The position numbers and the translations under genes were made by a program. The notes below the pieces were generated by a model. That model was not told where the DNA came from and did no database searches. It saw nothing but the letters and a program-made list of their open reading frames with translations. A DNA stretch of 64,000 nt from JBBKWU01 sp037969035 (GTDB lineage: Bacteria > Pseudomonadota > Alphaproteobacteria > Micavibrionales > Micavibrionaceae): NCBI GenBank assembly GCA_037969035.1, contig JBBKWU010000026.1, positions 101,124 through 165,123 on the forward strand, given 5' to 3'. This document shows, one piece after another, positions 33,593-42,614 of this stretch (positions within the stretch are counted from its first letter, which is position 1; each line of letters begins with the position of its first letter).

Positions 33593-36358
33593 ATGTTGCT
33601 AGCACTTGCCAAGAAAATGTTCGGTTCCAGTAACGAGCGCGCGTTGAAATCACTTTATAGTCACGTTGAGCCGATCAACGCGCTAGAAGCGGAAATGGAA
33701 AAGCTTTCCGATGCGCAGATCAGAGCCAAAACGGATGAATTCCGCACCCGTCTTGAAAAAAGCGAAACCGAAGATGATCTAATGCACGAAGCCTTCGCCG
33801 TTGTACGCGAAGCCGCCAAACGCACACTAGGCCAGCGTCATTTCGATGTGCAGCTTGTTGGTGGCGTTGCCCTTCACACGGGTAAAATTGCGGAAATGAA
33901 AACTGGTGAGGGTAAAACGCTCGTTGGAACCCTGCCCGTTTATTTGAACGCGATATCGGGCAAAGGCGTGCACGTTGTGACCGTGAACGATTACCTTGCC
34001 TCACGTGATGCGGAATGGATGGGACAAATTTACGAATTCCTCGGCCTGACTGTCGGCTGTATTACCGCTGACCATGACAATGAAGAACGCCAAAAGGCTT
34101 ATCAGTGCGATATCACATACTGCACGAATAACGAGCTCGGCTTTGATTACCTGCGCGATAACATGAAATTCCAGCTCAACCAGATGGTACAGCGCGGCTT
34201 TAACTTCGCCATCATCGATGAGGTCGATTCGATTTTGATTGATGAAGCCAGAACACCGCTAATTATCTCTGGCCCGTCAGACACCGCCACAGAAATGTAT
34301 CAAGCCGTGGATAAGCTTATCCCGCATCTTGTTGCCAAAGATTTCGACCTTGATGAAAAAATGAAGACCGTGACACTGACCGACGAAGGCACAGAGCACG
34401 CAGAGCAACTATTGACAGATCATGGCATCCTTGAAGAAGGTGGCCTTTATGATGCCAACAACATCTCCCTCGTCCACCACCTAAACCAAGCCCTACGCGC
34501 GCATAAGCTGTTTTCCAAAGACACTGATTACATTGTCAAAGACAACAAAGTTATCATCATTGATGAATTCACAGGCCGCATGATGGAAGGCCGCCGTTTC
34601 TCCGATGGTCTACACCAAGCCCTTGAAGCCCGCGAAAACGTGGAAGTACAAAGCGAAAACCAAACGCTTGCCTCGATCACCTTCCAGAATTATTTCCGTC
34701 TCTACCCAAAACTTGGTGGTATGACAGGCACAGCCCTAACCGAAGCTGCGGAATTCGAAGAGATTTACAAGCTCGGCGTTGTTGAAATTCCAACAAACGT
34801 CCATATTGGCAGACTCGACCATGACGATAAAATTTTCAAATCCCTCAAGGAAAAAGAAGACGCGATCGTCGAACTCGTCAAAAAAGCGCATGAGCGCGAC
34901 CAGCCCACATTGATCGGCACCGTTTCGATTGAAAAATCAGAACAGCTTTCAGCGCGTTTGAAAAAAGAGAAAATCCCGCACAGCGTTCTTAACGCGCGTT
35001 ATCACGAACAAGAAGCACAAATCATTTCCCAAGCCGGTCGTCTTGGTGCGGTGACCATCGCCACAAACATGGCGGGTCGCGGTACAGATATTCAGCTTGG
35101 CGGTAACATTGATATGCGCGCCGAGGCCGAAATCGACGAAAGCTGGACTGACGCGAAGAAAGCAAAAACACTCGATAAAATCAAAGAAGAGGTGCTTGAC
35201 GCACGTCAAAAAGTACGCGAAAGCGGCGGTTTACTTGTACTCGGTACAGAACGCCACGAATCACGCCGTATTGATAACCAGCTTCGCGGTCGTTCCGGTC
35301 GTCAGGGTGATCCAGGGGAAACAATTTTCTTCCTCTCCCTCGAAGATGATCTGATGCGTATTTTTGGCTCTGACAAAATGCAGATGCTTCTGGCGCATAA
35401 GAAAATTGGTTTGCGTGATGGTGAAGCCCTCACCCACCCATGGATCAGCCGCGCCCTTGCTGGCGCGCAGGCAAAAGTCGAACAGCAAAACTTTGAAATT
35501 CGTAAAAACCTTTTGAAATTTGATGACGTGATGAATGACCAGCGTAAAGTTGTTTACGAGCAACGCCGCGAGATCATGGAAGAAAAAGAGCTCGGCGAAT
35601 TGGTCGAAGATCTGCGCCATGGTTTTGTCGAAAACATCGTAAGCCAGTGCATCCCCGAACGTTCATACGCTGAAAAATGGGACACCGAAACCCTGCAATC
35701 CGAAGTATTGCGCGTTTTAGCGATGGATTTGCCGATCCAAGATTGGGCAAAGGAAGAAGGCATTGCCGATGATGAAATTCTCGAACGAATCATGGATGCC
35801 GCCGATAAAAAAATGGCGACCAAAGCCAGCAACGCGGGGCCGCAAGTATTCCGCCGCCTTGAAAAGTCATTGGTTTTGCAAACGCTTGATTTGGGTTGGA
35901 AAGATCACTTGCTCAATCTTGACCATCTGCGCCAAGGCATTAACCTCCGCGCCTTTGGTCAACGTGACCCGCTGAACGAATATAAGGCCGAGGCCTTTGC
36001 CATGTTTGAAATGATGTTGGATAATTTCGGCGAAACCGTAACCCAAACGCTGAGCCTTGTTGAGATCAACCTCAACGCCGATAGTGGCAAATTGCAAGTC
36101 CGTAAACATCCTTCCGAAAACGAGATGCAAACCACACGTCAAGACCCTGCGCTTATGGGGGTGGGTGTTCAAAACGCGCGGAAAAGCGCCGAAGAAACTG
36201 CGGCAGCAGACAACGTCCGTCCAATGGAACGTCGCACACGTGCTGCCCCCGCCGCAATTGACCCGAACGACCAATCCACATGGGGTCGCGTAACACGCAA
36301 TGAACCCTGCCCCTGCGGTTCAGGCCAGAAGTACAAACAATGCCACGGGAAAATTTAA
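33593..36358 (+). CDS. secA: Preprotein translocase ATPase SecA
   Basis: A 921-residue SecA motor that pushes unfolded proteins through SecYEG. The DEAD-type motor shows Walker A GEGKT at 105-109 and a DEVDSILIDEARTPL segment near 209-223. The second motor half has GRGTDIQLGGN (about 491-501) and RQGDPGETIFFLS. The C-terminus carries the zinc motif CPCGSGQKYKQCHG (about 905-918) that binds SecB and phospholipid. The length is typical (about 900). The ribosome binding site is close to the ATG (3-nt spacing), so the TTG at 33596 could also serve. It is divergent from the parvulin gene. Confidence 0.97.
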   Translation: MLLALAKKMFGSSNERALKSLYSHVEPINALEAEMEKLSDAQIRAKTDEFRTRLEKSETEDDLMHEAFAVVREAAKRTLGQRHFDVQLVGGVALHTGKIAEMKTGEGKTLVGTLPVYLNAISGKGVHVVTVNDYLASRDAEWMGQIYEFLGLTVGCITADHDNEERQKAYQCDITYCTNNELGFDYLRDNMKFQLNQMVQRGFNFAIIDEVDSILIDEARTPLIISGPSDTATEMYQAVDKLIPHLVAKDFDLDEKMKTVTLTDEGTEHAEQLLTDHGILEEGGLYDANNISLVHHLNQALRAHKLFSKDTDYIVKDNKVIIIDEFTGRMMEGRRFSDGLHQALEARENVEVQSENQTLASITFQNYFRLYPKLGGMTGTALTEAAEFEEIYKLGVVEIPTNVHIGRLDHDDKIFKSLKEKEDAIVELVKKAHERDQPTLIGTVSIEKSEQLSARLKKEKIPHSVLNARYHEQEAQIISQAGRLGAVTIATNMAGRGTDIQLGGNIDMRAEAEIDESWTDAKKAKTLDKIKEEVLDARQKVRESGGLLVLGTERHESRRIDNQLRGRSGRQGDPGETIFFLSLEDDLMRIFGSDKMQMLLAHKKIGLRDGEALTHPWISRALAGAQAKVEQQNFEIRKNLLKFDDVMNDQRKVVYEQRREIMEEKELGELVEDLRHGFVENIVSQCIPERSYAEKWDTETLQSEVLRVLAMDLPIQDWAKEEGIADDEILERIMDAADKKMATKASNAGPQVFRRLEKSLVLQTLDLGWKDHLLNLDHLRQGINLRAFGQRDPLNEYKAEAFAMFEMMLDNFGETVTQTLSLVEINLNADSGKLQVRKHPSENEMQTTRQDPALMGVGVQNARKSAEETAAADNVRPMERRTRAAPAAIDPNDQSTWGRVTRNEPCPCGSGQKYKQCHGKI

Positions 36359-36409
36359 GGCCGTAGCGTCAAAGCACAACGACACAGCAACACAGCATTA
36401 AAGAACACA

Positions 36410-36449
36410 AACCCACTAAAATGGAAATATATTCCTATTTTAGTGGGTT
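36410..36449. other. Long hairpin downstream of secA
   Basis: AACCCACTAAAAT (36410-36422) pairs perfectly with ATTTTAGTGGGTT (36437-36449); the 14-nt loop itself contains GGAA and TTCC that can pair. No T tract follows on either side, so it is not a classic terminator. It is the main feature of the 249-bp gap between secA and the next gene. Confidence 0.55.
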
Positions 36450-36607
36450 CGTGCTATGCTTCACCTATCAACAGAAATCCTGCGTCTAAATTGCGCCTAA
36501 ACCATAGGGGAAAAGGGTTTTACGGGTTTCGCCACAAAACTTACGAGCAAACTGGAGACACCTGATTTACAAAGCAAAATCAGACAGTTACACAGAAATT
36601 CTTAATC

Positions 36608-37891
36608 CTAGTCTTTCTCTTTCTTCGGTGGGGTCATACGGAGCAACGTAATCTGGTTGCGCTGACGGCGGATAACGTCAAACTGGAACCGAAAGAAATT
36701 AAAGCTCTGCCCCGCGTCAGGCACCATTTGCGCCTCATGCAGGATCAATCCCGCAATCGTGGAATACTCCTCGTCAGGCAGCGTCCAGTCAAACTCACGG
36801 TTCAAATCACGAATCGTCACATCGCCATCCACCAAAAGCGTGCCATTGGGCTGCTTACGGACACCAGCCACGGCAATATCATGCTCATCATCAATCTCAC
36901 CAACGATTTCCTCCAAGATATCCTCGAGCGTGACAACGCCCATAAACGAGCCGTACTCATCAACCACCAACGCAAAATGCTCGCGGCGTTGACGGAAGGC
37001 TTGAAGCTGGTCAAAAAGCGTGGTGTTTTCGGGTGCGTACCATGGCTCGGCGGCGATATCTTCGATCTTAATATCCTTTACCTTTCCGTCACTTGCCTGC
37101 AATTCTTTAAGTAAAGCCTTAACATGGATAATGCCAATAATATTCTCGTTATTGTCTTTCCAGATCGGCAAGCGCGTATAGGGGCAATCAAGCACCTGCT
37201 CCACAATCTTCTCCATCGGCAAGGACGCATCAATCATCACCACGTTGCGGCGGTGGGTCATGATGTCTTCTAGCTCGACATCGGCGAGGTCGAGAATTGA
37301 GTGCAGCATAGCGCGTTGTTCTTGCACTTCTTGCGGCGTATCCTCGCCCTCAGCGTGAAGCTCAATCGCGCCGCGCAGAACCTCCATGTGGTTGCCCTTA
37401 CTAACCAAGGAAACATCCACACCGATCAACTTGAGAACTCCGCGCACAATACGCGTCACAAGCTCTGTCACAGGCGAAAACACGATAATCACCACACGAA
37501 TAATCGGCGCGATATACAGCGACATACGATCAGCAGCGTGCAGCGCATAGGTTTTCGGCAGCACTTCGGCAAAGATCAAAACCAAAAGCGTCATCACCAT
37601 CGTGGCATAAACAACGCCCGCATCACCAAACAGCTTAATGAGAACACTCGTCGCCATCGCAGAGGCCAGAATGTTTACTAGGTTGTTACCGAGCAATAGC
37701 GCACCGATCATGCGGTCTTTTTGGTCGCGGATTTTCTGCACCATCTTGGCGCGTTTGTTACCGGCCTTTGCCCAGGAGTGCATCCGCGCCCGTGAAGCGG
37801 CAGTCAGCGCCGTTTCAGACCCCGAAAAGAAGGCCGAAAGCAGCAGTAAAATCAGTATCAAGACTATAGGTACCAAAAGTGACCAATCCAT
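36608..37891 (-). CDS. HlyC/CorC family transporter (CNNM/DUF21, CBS pair)
   Basis: A 427-residue inner-membrane protein. The N-terminal DUF21/CNNM domain has about four membrane helices (residues 5-150) with the conserved FFSGSETALTAASRARMHSWA segment. Two CBS domains follow (about 205-335) and a CorC_HlyC transporter-associated domain closes the protein (about 345-425). The family includes Mg2+/Co2+ efflux proteins. The ATG at 37891 is preferred to a GTG at 37918 because it begins directly at the first helix. The gene is convergent with secA and lies downstream of aroB on the same strand. Confidence 0.9.
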   Translation of the reverse strand: MDWSLLVPIVLILILLLLSAFFSGSETALTAASRARMHSWAKAGNKRAKMVQKIRDQKDRMIGALLLGNNLVNILASAMATSVLIKLFGDAGVVYATMVMTLLVLIFAEVLPKTYALHAADRMSLYIAPIIRVVIIVFSPVTELVTRIVRGVLKLIGVDVSLVSKGNHMEVLRGAIELHAEGEDTPQEVQEQRAMLHSILDLADVELEDIMTHRRNVVMIDASLPMEKIVEQVLDCPYTRLPIWKDNNENIIGIIHVKALLKELQASDGKVKDIKIEDIAAEPWYAPENTTLFDQLQAFRQRREHFALVVDEYGSFMGVVTLEDILEEIVGEIDDEHDIAVAGVRKQPNGTLLVDGDVTIRDLNREFDWTLPDEEYSTIAGLILHEAQMVPDAGQSFNFFRFQFDVIRRQRNQITLLRMTPPKKEKD

Positions 37892-37988
37892 AATTATCTT
37901 TGTTCCTTTGGGGCGCACCCCTTGTTGTTAGGTTTGTTGTGTATCTAGTTGTTATACCCGTAGTTATATAGGTTTTACAGTCCGTTAT

Positions 37989-39146
37989 TTACGCTCGAAC
38001 GTTCAGCGAGTCCATCATAATCGCGCGAGCATCCTCAAGCGAGACATCGGAGGTTAAAAAAGCCTGCCCAATACCATGCACCAGAATAAAGGTGTTCTTA
38101 CCCTTTTCGATCTTCTTATCCTTGGTCATATTGGCGACAAGCTCATCCGCTGTGACCTTCAGGCGCGGCTTAATCATACCAATATCCGTTGGCAAACCGT
38201 GCGCCGCGAGATGCTTCACCACACGATCAGCCTCCTCTGGCTTACAGAAATACATGTCTTGCGACATCCTAAACGCCAGCGCCATACCAATCGCCACCGC
38301 CTCACCATGCAGCAAACGCCCATCATATTTAGCAGCAGCCTCAATCGCGTGACCGAATGTATGACCTAGATTAAGCAACGCACGCAAACCGCGCTCTCGC
38401 TCATCCGCTGCCACAATATCCGCCTTCTTGCGGCATGAGGTTTCCACAGCATAAGCGCAAGATTCGGTATCTGCGGCGCAAACTTTATCGCCGTTTGCCT
38501 CTAACCATTCAAAGAACTCGACATCGTTAATCAGTCCGTATTTAACAATCTCGGCGTAACCAGCGCGTAACTCACGCGGCGGTAGAGTTTTAAGCACATC
38601 AAGGTCACAAATGACGCATAAAGGCTGATGAAAAGCACCAACAAGGTTTTTGCCCTGCGGCATGTTAATGCCTGTTTTACCACCGACCGAGCTATCAACC
38701 TGCGCCAAAAGGCTCGTGGGGACTTGCACGAAATCAATACCGCGCATCACGCTTGCGGCGGCAAACCCGCCTAAATCACCAATCACGCCGCCGCCAACAG
38801 CAAAGAGTATCGAATGACGATCAACGCCATGCTCCAACATCCATGCCGTCACACGCTCGAAATTCGCCATCGATTTTGTGGCCTCACCCGCAGGCAGCGT
38901 TAGCATTTCAACGCTCTCCGCGCTAGAACCGTCTTGCAACGCCTTATATATCTGCGCGCCCGCACGTTTTTCCAAGTTCTTATCCGTCAGGATAAATAAC
39001 CGCCGCCCCGTAAGATCACGCGGCACAAGGCGCACGACATCATCGATCAAGCCCGTACCAATGGATATATCATAGGAACGATCACCCAGATCAACATTCA
39101 ATGTCCGTGTCTTTGTTGGTGTGCTTATGGTTTCAGATTTTTTCAT
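37989..39146 (-). CDS. aroB: 3-dehydroquinate synthase
   Basis: A 385-residue AroB that cyclises DAHP to 3-dehydroquinate, the second step of the shikimate pathway, using NAD and a divalent metal. It shows AVGGGVIGDLGGFAAA (about 122-137, NAD binding), QVPTSLLAQVDSSVGGKTGIN (about 147-167), and the metal-binding H in NLGHTFGHAIE (about 255-265). The ATG at 39146 lies 4 bases after the aroK stop and is preferred to upstream in-frame starts inside aroK. With aroK this forms the conserved aroK-aroB pair. Confidence 0.95.
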   Translation of the reverse strand: MKKSETISTPTKTRTLNVDLGDRSYDISIGTGLIDDVVRLVPRDLTGRRLFILTDKNLEKRAGAQIYKALQDGSSAESVEMLTLPAGEATKSMANFERVTAWMLEHGVDRHSILFAVGGGVIGDLGGFAAASVMRGIDFVQVPTSLLAQVDSSVGGKTGINMPQGKNLVGAFHQPLCVICDLDVLKTLPPRELRAGYAEIVKYGLINDVEFFEWLEANGDKVCAADTESCAYAVETSCRKKADIVAADERERGLRALLNLGHTFGHAIEAAAKYDGRLLHGEAVAIGMALAFRMSQDMYFCKPEEADRVVKHLAAHGLPTDIGMIKPRLKVTADELVANMTKDKKIEKGKNTFILVHGIGQAFLTSDVSLEDARAIMMDSLNVRA

Positions 39147-39150
39147 CACG

Positions 39151-39711
39151 TTAGATACGTTGAGAGAGAAAGGCATCGAGTTTTTCCATTGCGTCATTAA
39201 TCACTGTTTTTATATCACCTTGGTGGCTATCGACAACAATATCAGCATTCGCATAAACGGGGTAGCGTTGATCCATCAAACGCCCCAGAATTTCCGCAGG
39301 ATCACCATTTTGCAACAAAGGGCGTTTTTCAGTACGGCTCGTACGCGCCACCAAAGTTTTCAAATCAGCACGCAACCATATACAGACGGAACGCTCCCAA
39401 ATCACTTTGGCTGTTTGTTCGTTCATCACAGCACCACCGCCTGTTGCCACAACGCACAGCCCTTGGTCCAGCACACGTTTTAAAACGCGGCGTTCACCAT
39501 CGCGAAAATATTTTTCACCAAATTTTTCAAAAATGGCAGGAACGGTCATGCCTGCTGCGGTTTCGATTTCGTGGTCGCTGTCGTAAAAGGGTACGGACAA
39601 AGCCTTGGCAAGCGACGTTCCTATACGTGTTTTGCCACAGCCCATCAAACCGACCATTACAATCGGGCGCTGCATACGTTTTTTGATATCGGCAACTAGC
39701 TCTTTATCCAT
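39151..39711 (-). CDS. aroK: Shikimate kinase
   Basis: A 186-residue shikimate kinase that phosphorylates shikimate at the 3-hydroxyl. Walker A GLMGCGKT is at 21-28, the shikimate-binding DSDHEIE follows at about 44-50, GGGAV near 96 and the lid RTEKRPLLQ near 131-139. The length is slightly above the family mean of about 170-180. The ATG at 39711 starts at MDKELVADIKKRM. AroB follows after 4 bases. Divergent from it is a small membrane protein gene. Confidence 0.94.
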   Translation of the reverse strand: MDKELVADIKKRMQRPIVMVGLMGCGKTRIGTSLAKALSVPFYDSDHEIETAAGMTVPAIFEKFGEKYFRDGERRVLKRVLDQGLCVVATGGGAVMNEQTAKVIWERSVCIWLRADLKTLVARTSRTEKRPLLQNGDPAEILGRLMDQRYPVYANADIVVDSHQGDIKTVINDAMEKLDAFLSQRI

Positions 39712-39824
39712 AGTAATAAAGTTTATGGCATGAAAGACAGGGATTGAAAAGAACAGCCATTGAAATATTTCATAGACTCATCTAACTTCGCCCCTATCAA
39801 CAAGGAAGAAAAAGAGGAAAAGAC

Positions 39825-39968
39825 ATGAGACTTAAAAAAATCGTTCTAATTACTGTGTCGGTTCTGTTTGTCGGGGGCTTTTTGTATATTGCCACGACCG
39901 ATATCAAGACCCAGCAGCAAGAAGTCACACAAACAATCCCTAACGATCGTTTTTACAAAGATGAATAA
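39825..39968 (+). CDS. Small single-pass membrane protein (47 aa)
   Basis: A 47-residue gene with ATG at 39825, TAA at 39966-39968 and a good ribosome binding site AGAGGA at 39813-39818 (6-nt spacing). The product has one hydrophobic helix (about 5-23) and a short outer tail that ends in QTIPNDRFYKDE. A tail with PNDRF after a single helix is a pattern seen in short alphaproteobacterial membrane proteins encoded near aroK. The gene overlaps the next one by 8 bases, so the two are translated together. The function is unknown. Confidence 0.7.
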   Translation: MRLKKIVLITVSVLFVGGFLYIATTDIKTQQQEVTQTIPNDRFYKDE

Positions 39969-41487
39969 CATGATGCGCTTATGGCGACCTCTTATGCTGG
40001 CCTGTCTGGTTACTGTGTCATTTGCGGTGCCTTCTATTGCAGATGACCGTATGGCGGGATCTGCTGCGCATCAAAACCGCGCTGACAGCAATGCCGCAGA
40101 AGAAATGAAAAGCGAACATGAAGAATCGCAGGATGTCGGCAAAACATTAAGCACCGATATGGAGGTTCTTGAATCACGCGGCTTGCTCTATGGCGCGACA
40201 GGCGGCAGCCTCGGCCCTTATCTTTGGGAGGGTGCCGATAAAGAGTTGGTTTTTGATCTTGTTGAGCAATTGCCCGATGATAACCACTACAGCGTGCTCT
40301 ATAACCTAACGCTACGGGCGCTTCTGACCGCTACCAACAGCAATTTGATGTCTGGTAGTCGTGCGACAAAAGCAAGCGAAGGCCGCGACTTTCTAACCCT
40401 ACGCCTAGAAAAGCTCTATGAAATGGGGCAATTCAAGGAAACCGCAGCCCTTTACACGCAAAGCCCGTTTGAGCCGTATCATGAGCGTCAAGCACGCATC
40501 GGTGTTAGTGCGCTCTACATCTCAGGGCAAAAGCCTCTCGCCTGCCTTGAAACCAGCGCAATCAAAGATCGTTTTGCGGGCATGGATTTTTGGACAAAGA
40601 TGGGCTCTATCTGTAGCATCTCTATGTTTGGCAAAGACAACAGCGTGACAAACGCACCTGATACCGCGCCAAAAGATGCCGCCGAAGATAGTGCCAAAGA
40701 TGGCGAGGGTGCCAAAACCGAAGAAAAACCGTTCTTGTCTATTTATCTGGGTAACAAAAACAAGGTCTTCACCCCCGAAAGCATTGATATCCTTGCCAAA
40801 CCAAGCGTGTTAGATATTGCGTGGCTTATCCAAAACAAACAAATTTCATACAAAAAACTGGGCGACCCTACCCCGTCCGCTATTCCTGCGGCACTTCGTG
40901 CGGTGCTGTTGACGGACACTAATCTGCCTAACGCATTAAAAGATGCGATAACAGCGTATAACGCGACCTACGATAAAGGTCTCGATACCCCTCTCGAAAA
41001 ATTCGAAATCAAGCGCGAATCATTTATGTCGGGTGAGCCACGAAATCGTCTCTTTTCATATATTGCCTATTTAATCACAAATAATTTTTCTGATGTTGCA
41101 GTGCTTCCAAAAGAAGATGTTATCGAAATGTTGGATCAGCTAAACCCTATAGACAGGGCTCTTATTGGAATAATTACCGAAAAGCTTGACAAACAAGCTA
41201 AATTACATAATTATGTGGGCAGAGAGATTTATGAAAAACACACTGACTTGACATTCGATGACAATTATGTAATGCAGTCTATTGGTTTAATGAAGTCGCT
41301 ACAAAAAGCACGAACAGAAAATCGTCTTGGAGAAGTTATTTTATTAGGCTCTATCGTTCTTCATGAAACACAACCAAAAAACTTAAGACCGGATGTGTTT
41401 GGTGAGATCATCGATAGTTTTGTGACAGTGGGGTTAATATATGAAGTTCATCAGCTAACAACTGAAATACTATTGGGCTTCGAATAA
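39961..41487 (+). CDS. Secreted protein of unknown function upstream of xerD
   Basis: A 508-residue protein with a signal peptide (MMRLWRPLMLACLVTVSFAVPSIA), so it is probably periplasmic. The remainder is helical and hydrophilic with an acidic insert around 230-250 (APKDAAEDSAKDGEGAKTE). No domain is recognised. The last 150 codons (after about 41030) are clearly more AT-rich than the first part. The start is the ATG at 39961; ATGs at 39970 and 39973 are close alternatives. It is coupled to the small membrane protein gene before it and lies 18 bp before xerD, suggesting one transcript. Confidence 0.75.
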   Translation: MNNMMRLWRPLMLACLVTVSFAVPSIADDRMAGSAAHQNRADSNAAEEMKSEHEESQDVGKTLSTDMEVLESRGLLYGATGGSLGPYLWEGADKELVFDLVEQLPDDNHYSVLYNLTLRALLTATNSNLMSGSRATKASEGRDFLTLRLEKLYEMGQFKETAALYTQSPFEPYHERQARIGVSALYISGQKPLACLETSAIKDRFAGMDFWTKMGSICSISMFGKDNSVTNAPDTAPKDAAEDSAKDGEGAKTEEKPFLSIYLGNKNKVFTPESIDILAKPSVLDIAWLIQNKQISYKKLGDPTPSAIPAALRAVLLTDTNLPNALKDAITAYNATYDKGLDTPLEKFEIKRESFMSGEPRNRLFSYIAYLITNNFSDVAVLPKEDVIEMLDQLNPIDRALIGIITEKLDKQAKLHNYVGREIYEKHTDLTFDDNYVMQSIGLMKSLQKARTENRLGEVILLGSIVLHETQPKNLRPDVFGEIIDSFVTVGLIYEVHQLTTEILLGFE

Positions 41488-41505
41488 AAATAGGAGAATA
41501 GAACT

Positions 41506-42498
41506 ATGGCACGTCCAGGACGTCCGGCTTTGCCGAAACCAGATTTGCATCCAATGGTGGATTCATTTTTAGATATGCTGACTACAGAACGGGGAGCAGC
41601 ATTGAACACACGCCAAGCATATTGGCGCGATCTTGCTGATTTCAGCCTGTATCTACGTGCTCAGTATAAAATTGAAATCATCGATGCATCATCTGTACAA
41701 ATTAAGTCTTACCTCGAGGATTTAGGGAATAAAATCCACGTGAAAGGCCAAAATAAATCACAGATCGCTACACGTACAGTCGCTCGTCGCCTGTCTGCGT
41801 TGCGCCAGTTCTACCGTTTCGTTATCTCAGAAAACATGAGAAAAGACGATCCGACATCTACGATTGAAAGCCCGAAACAAGTACGCACTCTGCCAAAAAC
41901 TTTGACAGAAAAAGAAGTTGATTTGTTGATCGATACAGCTGGTAAAGGCGGCGGTGCAGATAGCATCCGTCTCGTTTGCTTGTTGGAAATGATCTACGCA
42001 ACTGGTCTTCGTGTGTCCGAGCTTGTCGGTCTTCCGATGTCTGCAATCGGTGAGAACACAGAATTCGTTATGGTTGCCGGTAAAGGTGGTCGTGAGCGTA
42101 TGGTTCCTCTATCTGATTCAGCCAAGAAAGCAATGCGTAACTATATCGACGTACGCAAGCAATTCATGGGCGGTGAAGACAAAGGTATTCAAACACAATG
42201 GGTGTATCCTTCAAGAACATCACAAAGTGGTCACCTAACACGTCAGCGTTTTGCACAACTCCTGAAAGATCTAGCCGATAACGCTGGTATGGAGAACGGC
42301 AAAGTAAGCCCGCACATTCTGCGTCACGCTTTCGCAACACATCTTCTAAGCAACGGTGCGGACTTGCGCTCTGTACAGAAAATGTTGGGTCACGCCGATA
42401 TCGCCACAACACAGATTTACACACATGTAATCAGTGAAAAAGCCAAGAAAACAGTGGAAGACAAGCATCCGCTGGCAAAAACTGGCACTGGCAAATAA
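41506..42498 (+). CDS. xerD: Site-specific tyrosine recombinase XerD
   Basis: A 330-residue tyrosine recombinase that resolves chromosome dimers at dif with XerC and FtsK. The N-terminal SAM-like domain occupies about 15-115. The catalytic residues are all present: R169 (ATGLRVSEL), K193 (GKGGRE), H270 and R273 (HILRHAFATHLL), H296 (LGHADIATTQIYTHV) and the nucleophile Y305. It is slightly longer than E. coli XerD (298), with an insert around 70-85. AGGAGA at 41492-41497 precedes the ATG by 8 nt. It is backbone, not mobile, unlike the integrase at the right end. Confidence 0.92.
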   Translation: MARPGRPALPKPDLHPMVDSFLDMLTTERGAALNTRQAYWRDLADFSLYLRAQYKIEIIDASSVQIKSYLEDLGNKIHVKGQNKSQIATRTVARRLSALRQFYRFVISENMRKDDPTSTIESPKQVRTLPKTLTEKEVDLLIDTAGKGGGADSIRLVCLLEMIYATGLRVSELVGLPMSAIGENTEFVMVAGKGGRERMVPLSDSAKKAMRNYIDVRKQFMGGEDKGIQTQWVYPSRTSQSGHLTRQRFAQLLKDLADNAGMENGKVSPHILRHAFATHLLSNGADLRSVQKMLGHADIATTQIYTHVISEKAKKTVEDKHPLAKTGTGK

Positions 42499-42530
42499 TA
42501 ATTTAGGTTAAAAACCTCTATCTTGATTTA

Positions 42531-42574
42531 AATCAGGCAGATATAGTCTTTGAACTTATCTGCCTGATTTGTTA
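42531..42574 (+). terminator. Intrinsic terminator after xerD
   Basis: AATCAGGCAGATA (42531-42543) pairs perfectly with TATCTGCCTGATT (42557-42569) around a 13-nt loop, followed by a T-rich stretch. It separates xerD from accA. Confidence 0.8.
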
Positions 42575-42614
42575 TTTATCTATATCTTGAAATAAAACGG
42601 ATGGTTGTTGAAAT

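Noticed and set aside
39868..39960. Upstream extension of the secreted protein gene at 39961
   Set aside because: The extension overlaps the 47-codon membrane protein gene in another frame and would bury the signal peptide; the ATG at 39961 fits better.
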